A DNA stretch of 36,163 nt from DATKSS01 sp049582065 (GCA_049582065.1 JBAUTF010000234.1:1-36163), one strand, 5' to 3'. Positions 22,936 through 31,216 are shown, numbered from the stretch's first letter. Made by a program: numbers and translations. The notes: generated from the letters alone by a model not told the origin.

Positions 22936-24393
22936 TCACTCGCCCAAGAAGCGTAGGGCGAAGTCGTGTCCGAGCACTACGACCAGACCGTAGGTCTGCT
23001 GGCCGGCCGCGGGCGCCGGGTTGGTGGGGGTCGCCTGGACCACGGTGCCGCCGAAGAAGCTCTGCAGCCACGCGGCGGTGAGCGGGAACTTGCCGCCCGA
23101 ATAGTCGAGGATCACCGTCTGCCCGGATGCCTGGTGGGCGACGGGGTCCGCGAGCTGGAGACCGGTCGGGTCGAACATCGTGGTGACGAGCGAGTCGAGG
23201 CCGGCGAAGCTGTTCGACCCGTTCACGAACTGCACAGGCGCCTTCTCGGCGAGCGTCTTGGGATCGATCAGGACCGAGGCGAGGTATTTGTGGATCATCG
23301 TGAAGGTCGGATCGTCGGCGCACAGCTGGGAAACGTACGGACCGAGACCGCAGTCCCCGTAGTCGAGGAGGTTTCCGGGAGCGGCCCCGGAGTTCGCCGT
23401 CAGCGCCACCCTGATGATCGATGTGTCGGGCAGGTTCTTGCCCCAGTCGTAGATCGCTTTCATGTCTGAGATCGACATGTCCGTGTTGATGTTCTTCTGG
23501 AGTGCGTCGAGGAGCTGCGGTGCCTTCTCGAAACCGTTGACCGTCGTCGCCTTCTTCTTGATCGCCTCCATGATGTTCTGCTGGCGTTGCGCGCGGCCGA
23601 AGTCGGACGACTGTTGCGGCTCGATCGCATGCCGGGAGCGCGCGATCTCGAGCGCCTGCTCACCGTTGAGGTGCTGGCATCCGGCCTTGAAGTGAATGGG
23701 CATGAAGCCGTTGTTGTAGTTCGGGTACGACAGGTCGTCGAGGTTCGTGGTCAGGCACACGTCAACTCCACCGAGGGCGTTGACCATATCGCGAAAGGCG
23801 ACGAAGTCGACCGCGATGTACCTGTCGAACGTCAGGCCCGTCACCTTGCCGACCTCGTGCTCCGCGGCATACCCACCTCCGGTGCGGCCTGTGTACTGCG
23901 AGGCGACGCAGCAGATGACGTTCGTGTACGGAACCTCATACGCCGCGTTGATCTTCTGGGTCCAGGTCCTGCTGGGCGGGTTCTGAAGGTTCATGTGCAC
24001 GGTCAGGTCGCGCGGGATCGACGCGAGCATCACGCGATTGCTCGAGGGGTCGATGGTCACGGCCATGATCGAATCGGTCAGATACGGGGCGTCGTTCTCA
24101 TAACCCCCCATCCCGAGGAGGAGGATGTTGACTTCCTGACCGTGCTTCAGCTTGTACGCGATCGTGCCCTGCGCCGGCTCGACCGCCTGCACCACGTCAC
24201 CGATCGGGTTGATGTGGTGGCCCGTGGTCGCGTTGACGAAGTCGTCGAGGCGCTTGTACGTGAGGGTCGCTCCGAGGAGCAGCGCCAGCAAGAGGACGGC
24301 AACGATCGCCGCAGGGACCGACCTGGTCAGGCGGTAGGAGACGTTGTAGCGGGATCGCCTGGCCCTTCGAGGCCTGGCCCTAACCATGCGCAC
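22936..24393 (-). CDS. LCP (LytR-CpsA-Psr) family cell-wall glycopolymer ligase
   Basis: A 485-aa membrane-anchored protein: basic N-terminus (RARPRRARRSR), one TM helix (about 27-46), then the extracytoplasmic LCP domain. Visible motifs are NILLLGMGG, DSIMAVTIDPSSNRVMLASIPRD, FRDMVNALGGVDV and EQALEIARSRH. Near the C-terminus there is a LytR_C-like domain (TVILDYSGGKFPLTAAWLQSF). LCP enzymes transfer lipid-linked glycopolymers to peptidoglycan. It sits unexpectedly between membrane proteins and the B12 mutase genes. Start ATG 24391-24393; Met3 is an alternative. Confidence 0.92.
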   Translation of the reverse strand: MRMVRARPRRARRSRYNVSYRLTRSVPAAIVAVLLLALLLGATLTYKRLDDFVNATTGHHINPIGDVVQAVEPAQGTIAYKLKHGQEVNILLLGMGGYENDAPYLTDSIMAVTIDPSSNRVMLASIPRDLTVHMNLQNPPSRTWTQKINAAYEVPYTNVICCVASQYTGRTGGGYAAEHEVGKVTGLTFDRYIAVDFVAFRDMVNALGGVDVCLTTNLDDLSYPNYNNGFMPIHFKAGCQHLNGEQALEIARSRHAIEPQQSSDFGRAQRQQNIMEAIKKKATTVNGFEKAPQLLDALQKNINTDMSISDMKAIYDWGKNLPDTSIIRVALTANSGAAPGNLLDYGDCGLGPYVSQLCADDPTFTMIHKYLASVLIDPKTLAEKAPVQFVNGSNSFAGLDSLVTTMFDPTGLQLADPVAHQASGQTVILDYSGGKFPLTAAWLQSFFGGTVVQATPTNPAPAAGQQTYGLVVVLGHDFALRFLGE

Positions 24394-24447
24394 CGAGATT
24401 CTACGGTCCAGGTCCCGTGAAACGGCGACGGAGGCGAACTGGTTACG

Positions 24448-25002
24448 TCACGGGCTCGGCGAGCTGGATGAGAATGAATGAATGGCCCCCGACAGGTACA
24501 GGAAGAAGAAACCGACGCTGGCGAGAAAGCCGACCACTCCAAGGATCAACCCGATGATCGCGAGCGCGCCGCCGCCGAGCGTGCCGCCGCTGGACGCGAT
24601 CCGCTGGCGCGAGATGAAGCCCATGATCGCGGCGGCCGGACCCATCACAATGCCAAGGCATCCGAAGGAGCAGACCAGGCCGATGATCCCGACCACGAGC
24701 GATGCGATCGCCAGGCCGTCGGTGCGGGGGGCGGCATATCCGGCTCCGGCCGGCGCGTAGCCACCGGGAGGCGGCGGCACGAATCCCCCACCGGGAGGCG
24801 GCGGCACGAATCCCCCGCCGGGGGGTGGTGGAGGAGGCGGAGCAAAGCCTCCCCCGGGCGGCGGTGGAGGAGGCGGAGCAAATCCTCCCCCGGGAGGTGG
24901 AGGCGGCGGCGGGGTCGGGCTGCCTCCGCCCGCCGGGGGTGGTGGAGGCGAAGGGAAGTCTCCACTCGAAGACGGCGGTGGTGGCGGCGGCAGGTCCGAC
25001 AT
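24448..25002 (-). CDS. proline-rich DUF4190 membrane protein
   Basis: A 184-aa protein. Residues 1-85 consist of Pro/Gly-rich repeats (units PPPPPPPGGGFA and GGGFVPPPP). Residues about 93-170 have two TM helices in the DUF4190 pattern: DGLAIASLVVGIIGLV, then GPAAAIMGFISRQRI and GALAIIGLILGVVGFL. Function unknown. The ATG (25000-25002) is preceded by AAGGAGGAG. It follows a DUF4013-like gene by 11 bases and precedes the LCP gene by 54 bases. Confidence 0.85.
   Translation of the reverse strand: MSDLPPPPPPSSSGDFPSPPPPPAGGGSPTPPPPPPPGGGFAPPPPPPPGGGFAPPPPPPPGGGFVPPPPGGGFVPPPPGGYAPAGAGYAAPRTDGLAIASLVVGIIGLVCSFGCLGIVMGPAAAIMGFISRQRIASSGGTLGGGALAIIGLILGVVGFLASVGFFFLYLSGAIHSFSSSSPSP
24762..24890 (-). 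repeat. in-gene tandem repeats coding proline-rich units
   Basis: Two nearly identical 27-base units (about 24762-24788 and 24789-24815, coding GGGFVPPPP), followed by two 36-base units (about 24817-24888, coding PPPPPPPGGGFA). Unit length is a multiple of three, so copy-number change would keep the frame. This is coding low-complexity sequence, not a CRISPR array. Confidence 0.75.
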
Positions 25003-25013
25003 GAAACTCCTCC

Positions 25014-25673
25014 TTACGCGGCTTTGGCGGGGCTCGAGCCCTGCTCGAAACAATGAACGATCCAGGCCTGCATGGCCAGCGAATAAGCCGTGCTGAACAG
25101 GACCCCGACGCCGCACGCGACGATTCCGACCGAGCCGACGAAGCTCGCCGCGATCAGCATAAGACCGGCGACGAGGCTCGCCGCAAGCGAAGCGCGAGCG
25201 ACGCGGACCACCTCCAGGACCCGCAGGCCACCGGCGATCCCTCTGCGGTCGGTCGCGAGCACGATCGAGGGCATGGCGAAGTTGAGGGCCAGGGTGCCCA
25301 GCGTGGCGATGCTGAAGCTCAAGAGGCTGAGCAGGACCGCGCCCGACACCGCGGCGGGGCTGGCGTTGCCCCGTCCCTCGTGGACGAGGATAAGCACCGA
25401 CGGCAGGTAGACCAGCGCTGCGACCAAGGCGATCAGCAGGCCATAAACCAGAACGACCAGGAAGAGCCGTGATCCGCGGCCGAGGTAGCTCAGGTTGGCC
25501 GGCGGCAACCCGTCCTGGCCGGCGCGCAGCCGGTCGAGCGCGGCAAGCATCCACCCGAGCCCGTTGATGGTCCCCACGATCGGGATCAACAGGATCAGGC
25601 CGATGACCAGCACCTTCGTGATCCACTCCGGGTCGCGGACCGGCCACGCGAACGCCTCGGTGACCCGGTCCAC
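25014..25673 (-). CDS. DUF4013-like polytopic membrane protein
   Basis: A 219-aa hydrophobic protein with about five or six TM segments. The N-terminus reads AFAWPVRDPEWITKVLVIGLILLIPIVG, the pattern of DUF4013 proteins (F..P..DP.W..K...G......P..G), followed by LGWMLAALDRLRAGQDGLPP. Function unknown. GTG start 25671-25673, 7 bases after the stop of the upstream membrane protein gene. Part of a block of three consecutive small membrane protein genes in the mutase unit. Confidence 0.82.
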   Translation of the reverse strand: MDRVTEAFAWPVRDPEWITKVLVIGLILLIPIVGTINGLGWMLAALDRLRAGQDGLPPANLSYLGRGSRLFLVVLVYGLLIALVAALVYLPSVLILVHEGRGNASPAAVSGAVLLSLLSFSIATLGTLALNFAMPSIVLATDRRGIAGGLRVLEVVRVARASLAASLVAGLMLIAASFVGSVGIVACGVGVLFSTAYSLAMQAWIVHCFEQGSSPAKAA

Positions 25674-25680
25674 CTGTGCC

Positions 25681-26055
25681 TCAGCCGGAGGCGGGACCGG
25701 AAACGGCGACCAGCACGACCACGAGCCAAACCAGGGTCACCGCCGCTCCGATCGCGGTCGCGACCACTCCCAAGACCCAGCCGGCGGCGGCGGCGCCGCG
25801 GCCGGAGAGGGCTCCCTGGGAGCTGTCGATGCGGCCCACGGCCGCCCTGCCGAGGAAATACGCGAGAGGACCGAGGACCAGGCCCGGGATGCCGAGCGGC
25901 AGGCCGAGCAGGAGTCCCATGATCGCCGCCAGCAGTGCCGCCACTGCCCGGCCGTCGGTTCCACTCCCGGATTGCCGAGGAGGCGGAGAGGATGGCGGCG
26001 GATAGTACGGTGCAACCGCCGGGGTGGGCGGCGGAGGCGGCAGAGCCGCGCTCAA
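25681..26055 (-). CDS. small proline-rich DUF4190-like membrane protein
   Basis: A 124-aa protein: residues 1-30 are Pro-rich (LPPPPPTPAV, PPPSSPPPR), followed by two hydrophobic segments (VAALLAAIMGLLLGLPLGIPG and WVLGVVATAIGAAVTLVWLVVVLV) with a GRAAVGRIDSSQG linker, close to the DUF4190 layout. The TTG start (26053-26055) overlaps the acyl-CoA dehydrogenase stop as TTGA. Function unknown. Confidence 0.78.
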   Translation of the reverse strand: MSAALPPPPPTPAVAPYYPPPSSPPPRQSGSGTDGRAVAALLAAIMGLLLGLPLGIPGLVLGPLAYFLGRAAVGRIDSSQGALSGRGAAAAGWVLGVVATAIGAAVTLVWLVVVLVAVSGPASG

Positions 26056-27191
26056 CGCAGCAGCGACCTGGCCACCACCACGCGCTGGATCTGGTTAGTC
26101 CCCTCGTAGATCTGCGTGATCTTCGCGTCTCGCATCATCCGCTCGACCGGGTAGTCGGAGATGTACCCGTAGCCTCCGAGCAGCTGCACGCAGTCGGTGG
26201 TCACTCGCATCGCCATGTCCGACGCGAACAGCTTCGCCATGGCGGCGATCTTGGTCAGGTCTGGCGCCTTGCCGTCGACCTTCGTCGCCGCGCGATAGAC
26301 GAGGTGACGCGCCGCCTCGATCTGCGTCGCGATGTCCGCCAGCATGAACTGGATGCCCTGGAAGGTCGAGATCGGCTGGCCGAACTGCTGCCTTTCCTTC
26401 ACGTAGTTGAGGGCGTAGTCGAACGCGCCTTCCGCGATGCCGAGCGCCTGTGCGCCGATGCCGGGTCTCGAGCGATCCAGCACCGCGAGGGCGATCTTGA
26501 AGCCGGCGCCCTCTTCCCCGAGCCGGTTGGCGACAGGGACCTTGACGTCCTCGAAGACGATCTGAGCAGTGGGTGAACCGCGGATCCCGAGCTTGTGCTC
26601 GAGCTTCGGCGCCAGCCAGGGGCTCGTCTCGCGCTCGAGCACGAAAGCCGAGATGCCCCTATGGTCCGCCTCGGGGTCGGTCTGGGCGAACACGACCAGG
26701 GTTCCCGCGATGCTGCCATGGGTGATGAACTGCTTGGCGCCGTTGAGGACGTACTCGTTTCCGTATCGCTTGGCGCGCGTCTTCATCGCGGCTGCGTCAG
26801 AGCCGCTGCCTGTCTCCGAAAGCGCGTAAGCGGCGACCTTCTCCCCCGTGGCGAGGGGCGGACACAGCCTCTTCTTCTGCTCTTCGGAGCCCGCGACGAG
26901 GATCGGGTAGGAGCCGAGGGCCTGCACCGCGAGAATCAGAGAAGAGCTGGCGCACGCCTTGGCGATCTCTTCGATCCCCATGCAGATCGTGACCGATGAT
27001 CCTGAGATGCCGCCGTACTGCTCGGGGAACGGAATGCCCAGGATGCCGTTGTCGGCAAAGAGCTTTTCGATGTCCTTGGGGTATTCGGCAGTCTGGTCGA
27101 TCTCCGCAGCGCGAGGCGCGACGCGGTCCTGCACCAGCTCCCGGATGGTGTCCCGAATCGCGACCTGCTCGTCAGAGAACTCGAAATCCAC
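26052..27191 (-). CDS. acyl-CoA dehydrogenase
   Basis: A 379-aa FAD flavoprotein that forms the 2,3-double bond of an acyl-CoA and passes electrons to ETF. It shows YALSETGSGSDAAAMKT (FAD signature), RQQFGQPISTFQGIQFMLADIA, LLGGYGYISDYPVERMMRDAK, and the catalytic Glu in IYEGTNQIQR, as in short/branched-chain enzymes. Start GTG 27189-27191 gives the family N-terminus DFEFSDEQVAIRDTIRELV. It lies 10 bases after another dehydrogenase gene and upstream of the mutase genes, so butyryl-, isobutyryl- or 2-methylbutyryl-CoA are candidate substrates (inference). Confidence 0.95.
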   Translation of the reverse strand: MDFEFSDEQVAIRDTIRELVQDRVAPRAAEIDQTAEYPKDIEKLFADNGILGIPFPEQYGGISGSSVTICMGIEEIAKACASSSLILAVQALGSYPILVAGSEEQKKRLCPPLATGEKVAAYALSETGSGSDAAAMKTRAKRYGNEYVLNGAKQFITHGSIAGTLVVFAQTDPEADHRGISAFVLERETSPWLAPKLEHKLGIRGSPTAQIVFEDVKVPVANRLGEEGAGFKIALAVLDRSRPGIGAQALGIAEGAFDYALNYVKERQQFGQPISTFQGIQFMLADIATQIEAARHLVYRAATKVDGKAPDLTKIAAMAKLFASDMAMRVTTDCVQLLGGYGYISDYPVERMMRDAKITQIYEGTNQIQRVVVARSLLR

Positions 27192-27201
27192 TGGCGTGAG
27201 C

Positions 27202-28320
27202 TTAGCGGAGCAACTCTCTGGCAATGACGATGCGTTGAACCTGGTTCGATCCCTCGTAGATCTGCAGCGCCTTCGCGTCGCGGACATGACGCTCGAACGG
27301 ACTGCCGGCCACCGCGCCCGGCTCCCCCGCCACCTGCAGAGCGTCGAGCGCCAGCTGCATCGCCGTGTCGGTGCAGTGGAGCTTGGCCATCGACGCCTGC
27401 CGCGTGAACGGCCGGCCACGGCTGCACAGCCACGCAGCGTGGTACGCGAGCAGCCGCGCGGATTCAAGACGGGTCGCCATGTCGGCCAGGAGGAAGTCGT
27501 CGCCCTGTTCGTGGCCTCTTTCCTTCATCAGCTCACGCGACTCGTCTACTGCCGCCTGCGCGATGCCGAGGGCCTGGCCGGAGATGCCGATGCGCCCCGA
27601 GTCGAGCGCGCGCATGGCGACCGTGAAACCCTGGCCCTCGGCGCCGAGCCGGCTGGCCTTGGGCACCTCGACGTCCTCGAGAACGAGCTCGCCGGTCGGC
27701 GAGCCGTGCAGGCCCATCTTCTGGAAGACCTGGCCCACCCGAAGGCCCGGTGATTTCGCGGGGACCAGGAACGCGCTCACACCAGCCGCCCCCTCATCCG
27801 TCCCCGTGCGCGCGAAGACGACGTACAGATCGGCCCGCCCGACGTTGGTGATGAACACCTTGGTCCCGTTGAGGACGTAGCCGTTGCCGCTGCGGCGCGC
27901 GGTCGCCTTCAGCGAGGCGGCATCCGACCCCGAAGCCGGCTCCGTCAGGGCGAAGGCGCCCAGGAGCTCGCCTGAGGCGAGCCTCGGCAGCCACCGCCGC
28001 TTCTGCTCCTCATCGCCGAACAGCAGGATCGGCTCGCTGCCGACGCTCGTGTGCACGTCGACGATCACAGACGTCGATGCGCAAGCCTGGGCAAGCTCCT
28101 CGATGCAGATGGCAAAGGCCAGCGCGTCCAGCCCGGCGCCGCCGTATTCGCGCGGGATCAGAACGCCCATAAGACCAGCCTCGGCGGCGGCCTGGACCGC
28201 CTCGACGGGGAAGCGGTGATCGCGGTCGACCTCGGCCGCCAGGGGCCTGACGACCCCCTGCGCCAGCTCGCGCACGGCGGACCGAAATGCCGAGTGCGCG
28301 GCCGCGAGTTCAAGGTCCAA
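27202..28320 (-). CDS. acyl-CoA dehydrogenase with altered FAD-contact motifs
   Basis: A 372-aa acyl-CoA dehydrogenase: FALTEPASGSDAASLKAT, GRIGISGQALGIAQAA, and the catalytic-position Glu in IYEGSNQVQR are present. Two usual motifs are degraded. The RxxFGxPIxxFQxxQF loop reads KERGHEQGDDFLLADM and is several residues shorter, and the GGxGY segment reads VAGEPGAVAGSPFERH. Both regions normally contact FAD or the neighbouring subunit, so activity or partner use may differ. The frame is intact through both sites. TTG start 28318-28320; it heads the long minus-strand unit and is divergent from the gene at 28351. Confidence 0.92.
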   Translation of the reverse strand: MDLELAAAHSAFRSAVRELAQGVVRPLAAEVDRDHRFPVEAVQAAAEAGLMGVLIPREYGGAGLDALAFAICIEELAQACASTSVIVDVHTSVGSEPILLFGDEEQKRRWLPRLASGELLGAFALTEPASGSDAASLKATARRSGNGYVLNGTKVFITNVGRADLYVVFARTGTDEGAAGVSAFLVPAKSPGLRVGQVFQKMGLHGSPTGELVLEDVEVPKASRLGAEGQGFTVAMRALDSGRIGISGQALGIAQAAVDESRELMKERGHEQGDDFLLADMATRLESARLLAYHAAWLCSRGRPFTRQASMAKLHCTDTAMQLALDALQVAGEPGAVAGSPFERHVRDAKALQIYEGSNQVQRIVIARELLR

Positions 28321-28350
28321 GTGAGGCCTTATCTAGAATAAAGATCCGGC
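28321..28350. promoter_or_regulatory. divergent intergenic promoter region
   Basis: A 30-base AT-rich gap between divergent genes holding TTATCTAGAATAA (28329-28341), an imperfect palindrome around CTAGA. TAGAAT at 28334-28339 would serve as a -10 box for the plus-strand gene, whose leader would be very short. No convincing -35 is seen. Prediction only. Confidence 0.3.
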
Positions 28351-28773
28351 ATGGAAGCAGGACCCAGGTATCTCGAGGGCACCACTGTGGGCAGTGGGCG
28401 CGACATCATTGGCGTTCGTCGTGATCGCATCGCGGACATCATCAGCACCGGCCGCGAGATCATCGCGCGTGGCAAGGCGGAAAAGATCCTGCCCGAAACG
28501 ATCACCGGCGCCACCGCCGCACTCCTGGTCACCATCGCAGGCTACGGCGAACCTCTCTCTGAAGGCCAGTGGCGCGAGCTCGCGGGCGTGGTCGGCGGCA
28601 TCATGCGCGACACCACGTACGCCGACCTGGCACGGCTTCGCACGCTGATCACCCAGGAGCAATTCCTCAACGTAGCGCGAAATCAAGGGTATGCTCGCTT
28701 CATCCGCCGCCTCGACGATGGCCGGTGGGTATGCGAGCTCGCCCCCAAACTTGAAGACCTCCCAGACGAGTAA
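28351..28773 (+). CDS. hypothetical protein
   Basis: A 140-aa soluble protein that I do not recognise. It appears mostly helical: DRIADIISTGREIIARGKAEKIL, ATAALLVTIAGYG, ADLARLRTLITQEQFLNVARNQGY, and it ends in an acidic tail (LEDLPDE). There is no Cys pair, P-loop or membrane segment. Start ATG 28351, with no clear Shine-Dalgarno. The secreted beta-propeller gene begins 25 bases after its stop, so the two are probably co-transcribed. Confidence 0.78.
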   Translation: MEAGPRYLEGTTVGSGRDIIGVRRDRIADIISTGREIIARGKAEKILPETITGATAALLVTIAGYGEPLSEGQWRELAGVVGGIMRDTTYADLARLRTLITQEQFLNVARNQGYARFIRRLDDGRWVCELAPKLEDLPDE

Positions 28774-28798
28774 CGGCCGGCCGGCGGTCCTTGGTTCG

Positions 28799-29989
28799 GT
28801 GCTCAGGTCCCGCATTTTCCGCATCTTCGTAGCGGCCGTTTTCGCGTTCTCGATCCTGAGCCCGGCTGCGGTCGTGTTCGCGGTCGTCCTGACTGCCCCG
28901 CCGGTGGTGCCCCCGTCAGCGCCGCTGGCCGATACCGGGCCGGCTCGCCTCCTGCCTGCCCCCGACGTACAGCCGGCCAGCCTGCCGCCGCCCGCGCCGA
29001 ACGTGTATGCGAACACGATGTCGGGGACGGTGCCGTGTCCCCTCTGCCAGCTGCCCCCACGGGTCTACGTGCCCAACAGCACCGCCAACACAGTCGACGT
29101 GATCGACCCTCTGAACTTCAAGGTCGTCGACCACTATGCGGTCGGGTCCATCCCACACCACATCTCGCCCGCCTGGGACATGAGCGCCCTTTACGTCGAA
29201 AACGAGGGGTCGAGCAGCCTCACCGTGCTGGACATCCACACCGGCCGGCCGACCGGCCAGACCATCCCGATGCCGTATCCGTACAACCTGTACTTCACCC
29301 CTGACGGCACCAAGGCCATCGACGTGGTGGAAAGGCTGCAGCGCATCGAGTTCCTCGACCCGCACAACGGATGGCGGCTGCTCAAATCGGTCGGCATCCC
29401 ATGGCCCGGCGCCGACCACCTCGACTTCAGCGCCGACGGCAGCTACCTGATGATCTCGACCGAGTACAGCGGCGTCGTCGCGAAGGTCGATGTCAACAAG
29501 ATGGCGCTGGTCGGCTTCGTGCAGGTGGGCGGTCTGCCGATCGACGTCAAGCTCTCGCCCGACGGCAGCCTGTTCTACGTGTCTAACCAGGGGCGGATGG
29601 GCGTCTCGGTGATCGACCCGGCCTCGATGAAGGAGATCCAGTTCATTCCGACCGGGCGCGGCGCACACGGCCTGCAGGTCTCACGCGACACCAAGTCGCT
29701 CTATGTCTCCAACCGGCTGGAAGGCTCTTTCTCGGTGATCGACTTCGCGACACGCCGAGTGGTCGCCAAATGGTTCATTCCGGGCGGCGGCAGCCCCGAC
29801 ATGCTCCAGCTCAGCCCCGACGGCACGCAGCTCTGGGCGTCGGGCCGGTACAACGCGACGGTCTACGTGATGAACACGATCACCGGCCAGCTCCTCGCCA
29901 AGATCCGGGTCGGCTCGCAGGACCACGGCCTGACCTACTTCCCCAATGTCGGCCTGCACAGCCTGGGCCACAACGGCGTCTACCGATAG
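28799..29989 (+). CDS. secreted YVTN-type beta-propeller protein
   Basis: A 396-aa protein with an N-terminal hydrophobic segment (IFRIFVAAVFAFSILSPAAVVFAVV) that is a signal peptide or anchor, then a Pro-rich linker. A seven-bladed propeller of the YVTN/YncE class follows: RVYVPNSTANTVDVIDP, LYVENEGSSSLTVLDIHTG, LFYVSNQGRMGVSVIDP, LYVSNRLEGSFSVIDF and LWASGRYNATVYVMNT. A CPLC pair precedes the first blade. Such proteins bind ligands or proteins outside the cell; a specific role cannot be assigned. The GTG start 28799 places the hydrophobic segment at the N-terminus; earlier in-frame codons overlap the previous gene. Confidence 0.88.
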   Translation: MLRSRIFRIFVAAVFAFSILSPAAVVFAVVLTAPPVVPPSAPLADTGPARLLPAPDVQPASLPPPAPNVYANTMSGTVPCPLCQLPPRVYVPNSTANTVDVIDPLNFKVVDHYAVGSIPHHISPAWDMSALYVENEGSSSLTVLDIHTGRPTGQTIPMPYPYNLYFTPDGTKAIDVVERLQRIEFLDPHNGWRLLKSVGIPWPGADHLDFSADGSYLMISTEYSGVVAKVDVNKMALVGFVQVGGLPIDVKLSPDGSLFYVSNQGRMGVSVIDPASMKEIQFIPTGRGAHGLQVSRDTKSLYVSNRLEGSFSVIDFATRRVVAKWFIPGGGSPDMLQLSPDGTQLWASGRYNATVYVMNTITGQLLAKIRVGSQDHGLTYFPNVGLHSLGHNGVYR

Positions 29990-29994
29990 TGGGG

Positions 29995-30023
29995 CGCGGG
30001 GAAGGACAGATGTCATCCCCGCG
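29995..30023. terminator. nested hairpin after the beta-propeller gene
   Basis: An 8-bp outer stem (CGCGGGGA/TCCCCGCG) encloses an inner GACA-GA-TGTC stem, beginning 6 bases after the stop. It lies in the 125-base gap 29990-30114, which otherwise shows nothing recognisable. It is a candidate terminator without a T-run. Confidence 0.45.
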
Positions 30024-30114
30024 GTACCCCCTCCCTTTCCCGGGCGACGCCTGGCGGCGCCTGGAATGTGGCACGTGAGGGGCCGGCCGGAGTAGATCCG
30101 GCCTGAGACTCCGC

Positions 30115-31209
30115 TTGGCATCTACAGATCAGTCGATTACCCGTATCTGGGAAGAGCCGGTTCGGGGTTCTTTTGGTGATGCATCGAGCCTGGCGCTGCC
30201 GGGGATCGAGCGAATGGGCCGGACCGCGCAAGGCCTGGCCGCGCCACCACCGATCCATCACCTCACCGGCCTCAGGCCGACCGAGGCCGGCTTCGGTACC
30301 TGCACTTTCGAGATGCCGGTGACGCCATGGCTCGAGACGATGGTGCCTGGTCTCATCAGCGGCGGGGTGATCGCCTTCCTGGCCGACGGACCTCTAGGAG
30401 GGGCGATCATCACGACCCTGCCGCCACTCGGGTACATGACGACGTCCGACCTTTCGGTGAGCTTCCTGCGGGCGGGCGCCATGGACAGCGGGACCATCGC
30501 CGGGAAAGCGCGCTTGATCCACGGAGGCAAGTCGGTCGCGTTGTCCGAGGTGATGGTCGAGGACGGCCAGGGCCGCCAGCTCGCGCACGGCACCACTCGC
30601 GGTTTCCTGCTGGCCGCCCCGGGCGCGCCTCCCGCGCCGGAACACGTCGCTTCGCCGGTCTACTCCACGCCCGACCCGTACCTGCGCCGGCCGGCCTCAG
30701 GCGCGCCGATCCCGCAGGAGGCCTGGGACCGCAGCGGCGGCCTGGAGATCCTGAGGCGGTGCATCGGCGACACAGACGCAGCTCCCCCGATCCACCACCT
30801 CACCGGGCTCCGGCCGATCGAAGCCCTCGAAGGGCGCTGCTCTTTCGTGCTCCCGGCCAGCCCCTGGCTCGCGTCACCTCAGTCTTTTCTGTACGGCGGC
30901 GCCATCGCCCTGCTCGCGGACGCCGCTCTCTCGAGCGCCGTCATGACCATCAGCCCGGCGGGCGGCTCGTTCGCCCCTCTCGACCTCAAGGTCAACTTCC
31001 TGCGGCCAGTCCTCCCCGACGGCGGTCTGCTCACCGCGCTGGCCACGATCGCGCATCGTGGCCGGACGATGTGCGTGGCAACGGCCGAGCTCTACAACGA
31101 GGCAGGCAAAAGGATCGCGCTCGCGAGCAGCAGCGCGATGCTGCTTCCGGGGCGGCCATGGAGCGAGGTGGCCGGCATCGCAGACCGCGAGACGACGACC
31201 CCGAGCTGA
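30115..31209 (+). CDS. tandem hotdog (PaaI-like) thioesterase
   Basis: A 364-aa protein made of two homologous PaaI-type hotdog domains, about residues 40-168 and 220-350. Each opens with the same PPIHHLTGLRP (45-55 and 224-234), then a central-helix segment (SGGVIAFLADGPLGGA and YGGAIALLADAALSSA) and the strand DLSVSFLR or DLKVNFLRP. PaaI-like enzymes hydrolyse acyl-CoA thioesters; a fused double hotdog supplies a whole active dimer in one chain. The conserved Asp (LADG/LADA) is present in both halves. Start TTG 30115. It converges with the third acyl-CoA dehydrogenase. Confidence 0.85.
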   Translation: MASTDQSITRIWEEPVRGSFGDASSLALPGIERMGRTAQGLAAPPPIHHLTGLRPTEAGFGTCTFEMPVTPWLETMVPGLISGGVIAFLADGPLGGAIITTLPPLGYMTTSDLSVSFLRAGAMDSGTIAGKARLIHGGKSVALSEVMVEDGQGRQLAHGTTRGFLLAAPGAPPAPEHVASPVYSTPDPYLRRPASGAPIPQEAWDRSGGLEILRRCIGDTDAAPPIHHLTGLRPIEALEGRCSFVLPASPWLASPQSFLYGGAIALLADAALSSAVMTISPAGGSFAPLDLKVNFLRPVLPDGGLLTALATIAHRGRTMCVATAELYNEAGKRIALASSSAMLLPGRPWSEVAGIADRETTTPS

Positions 31210-31216
31210 ACGGGCA

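Noticed and set aside
24762..24890. Tandem repeats considered as a CRISPR array or minisatellite
   Set aside because: Units are contiguous without spacers, are multiples of three, and code Pro/Gly repeats of the DUF4190 protein.
27192..27467. N-terminal extension of the second acyl-CoA dehydrogenase frame
   Set aside because: It overlaps the upstream dehydrogenase gene and is Arg-rich without homology; GTG 27191 gives the family N-terminus.
27202..28320. Altered motifs considered as a frameshifted pseudogene
   Set aside because: The frame is continuous and sequence on both sides of each altered motif remains family-like in the same frame.
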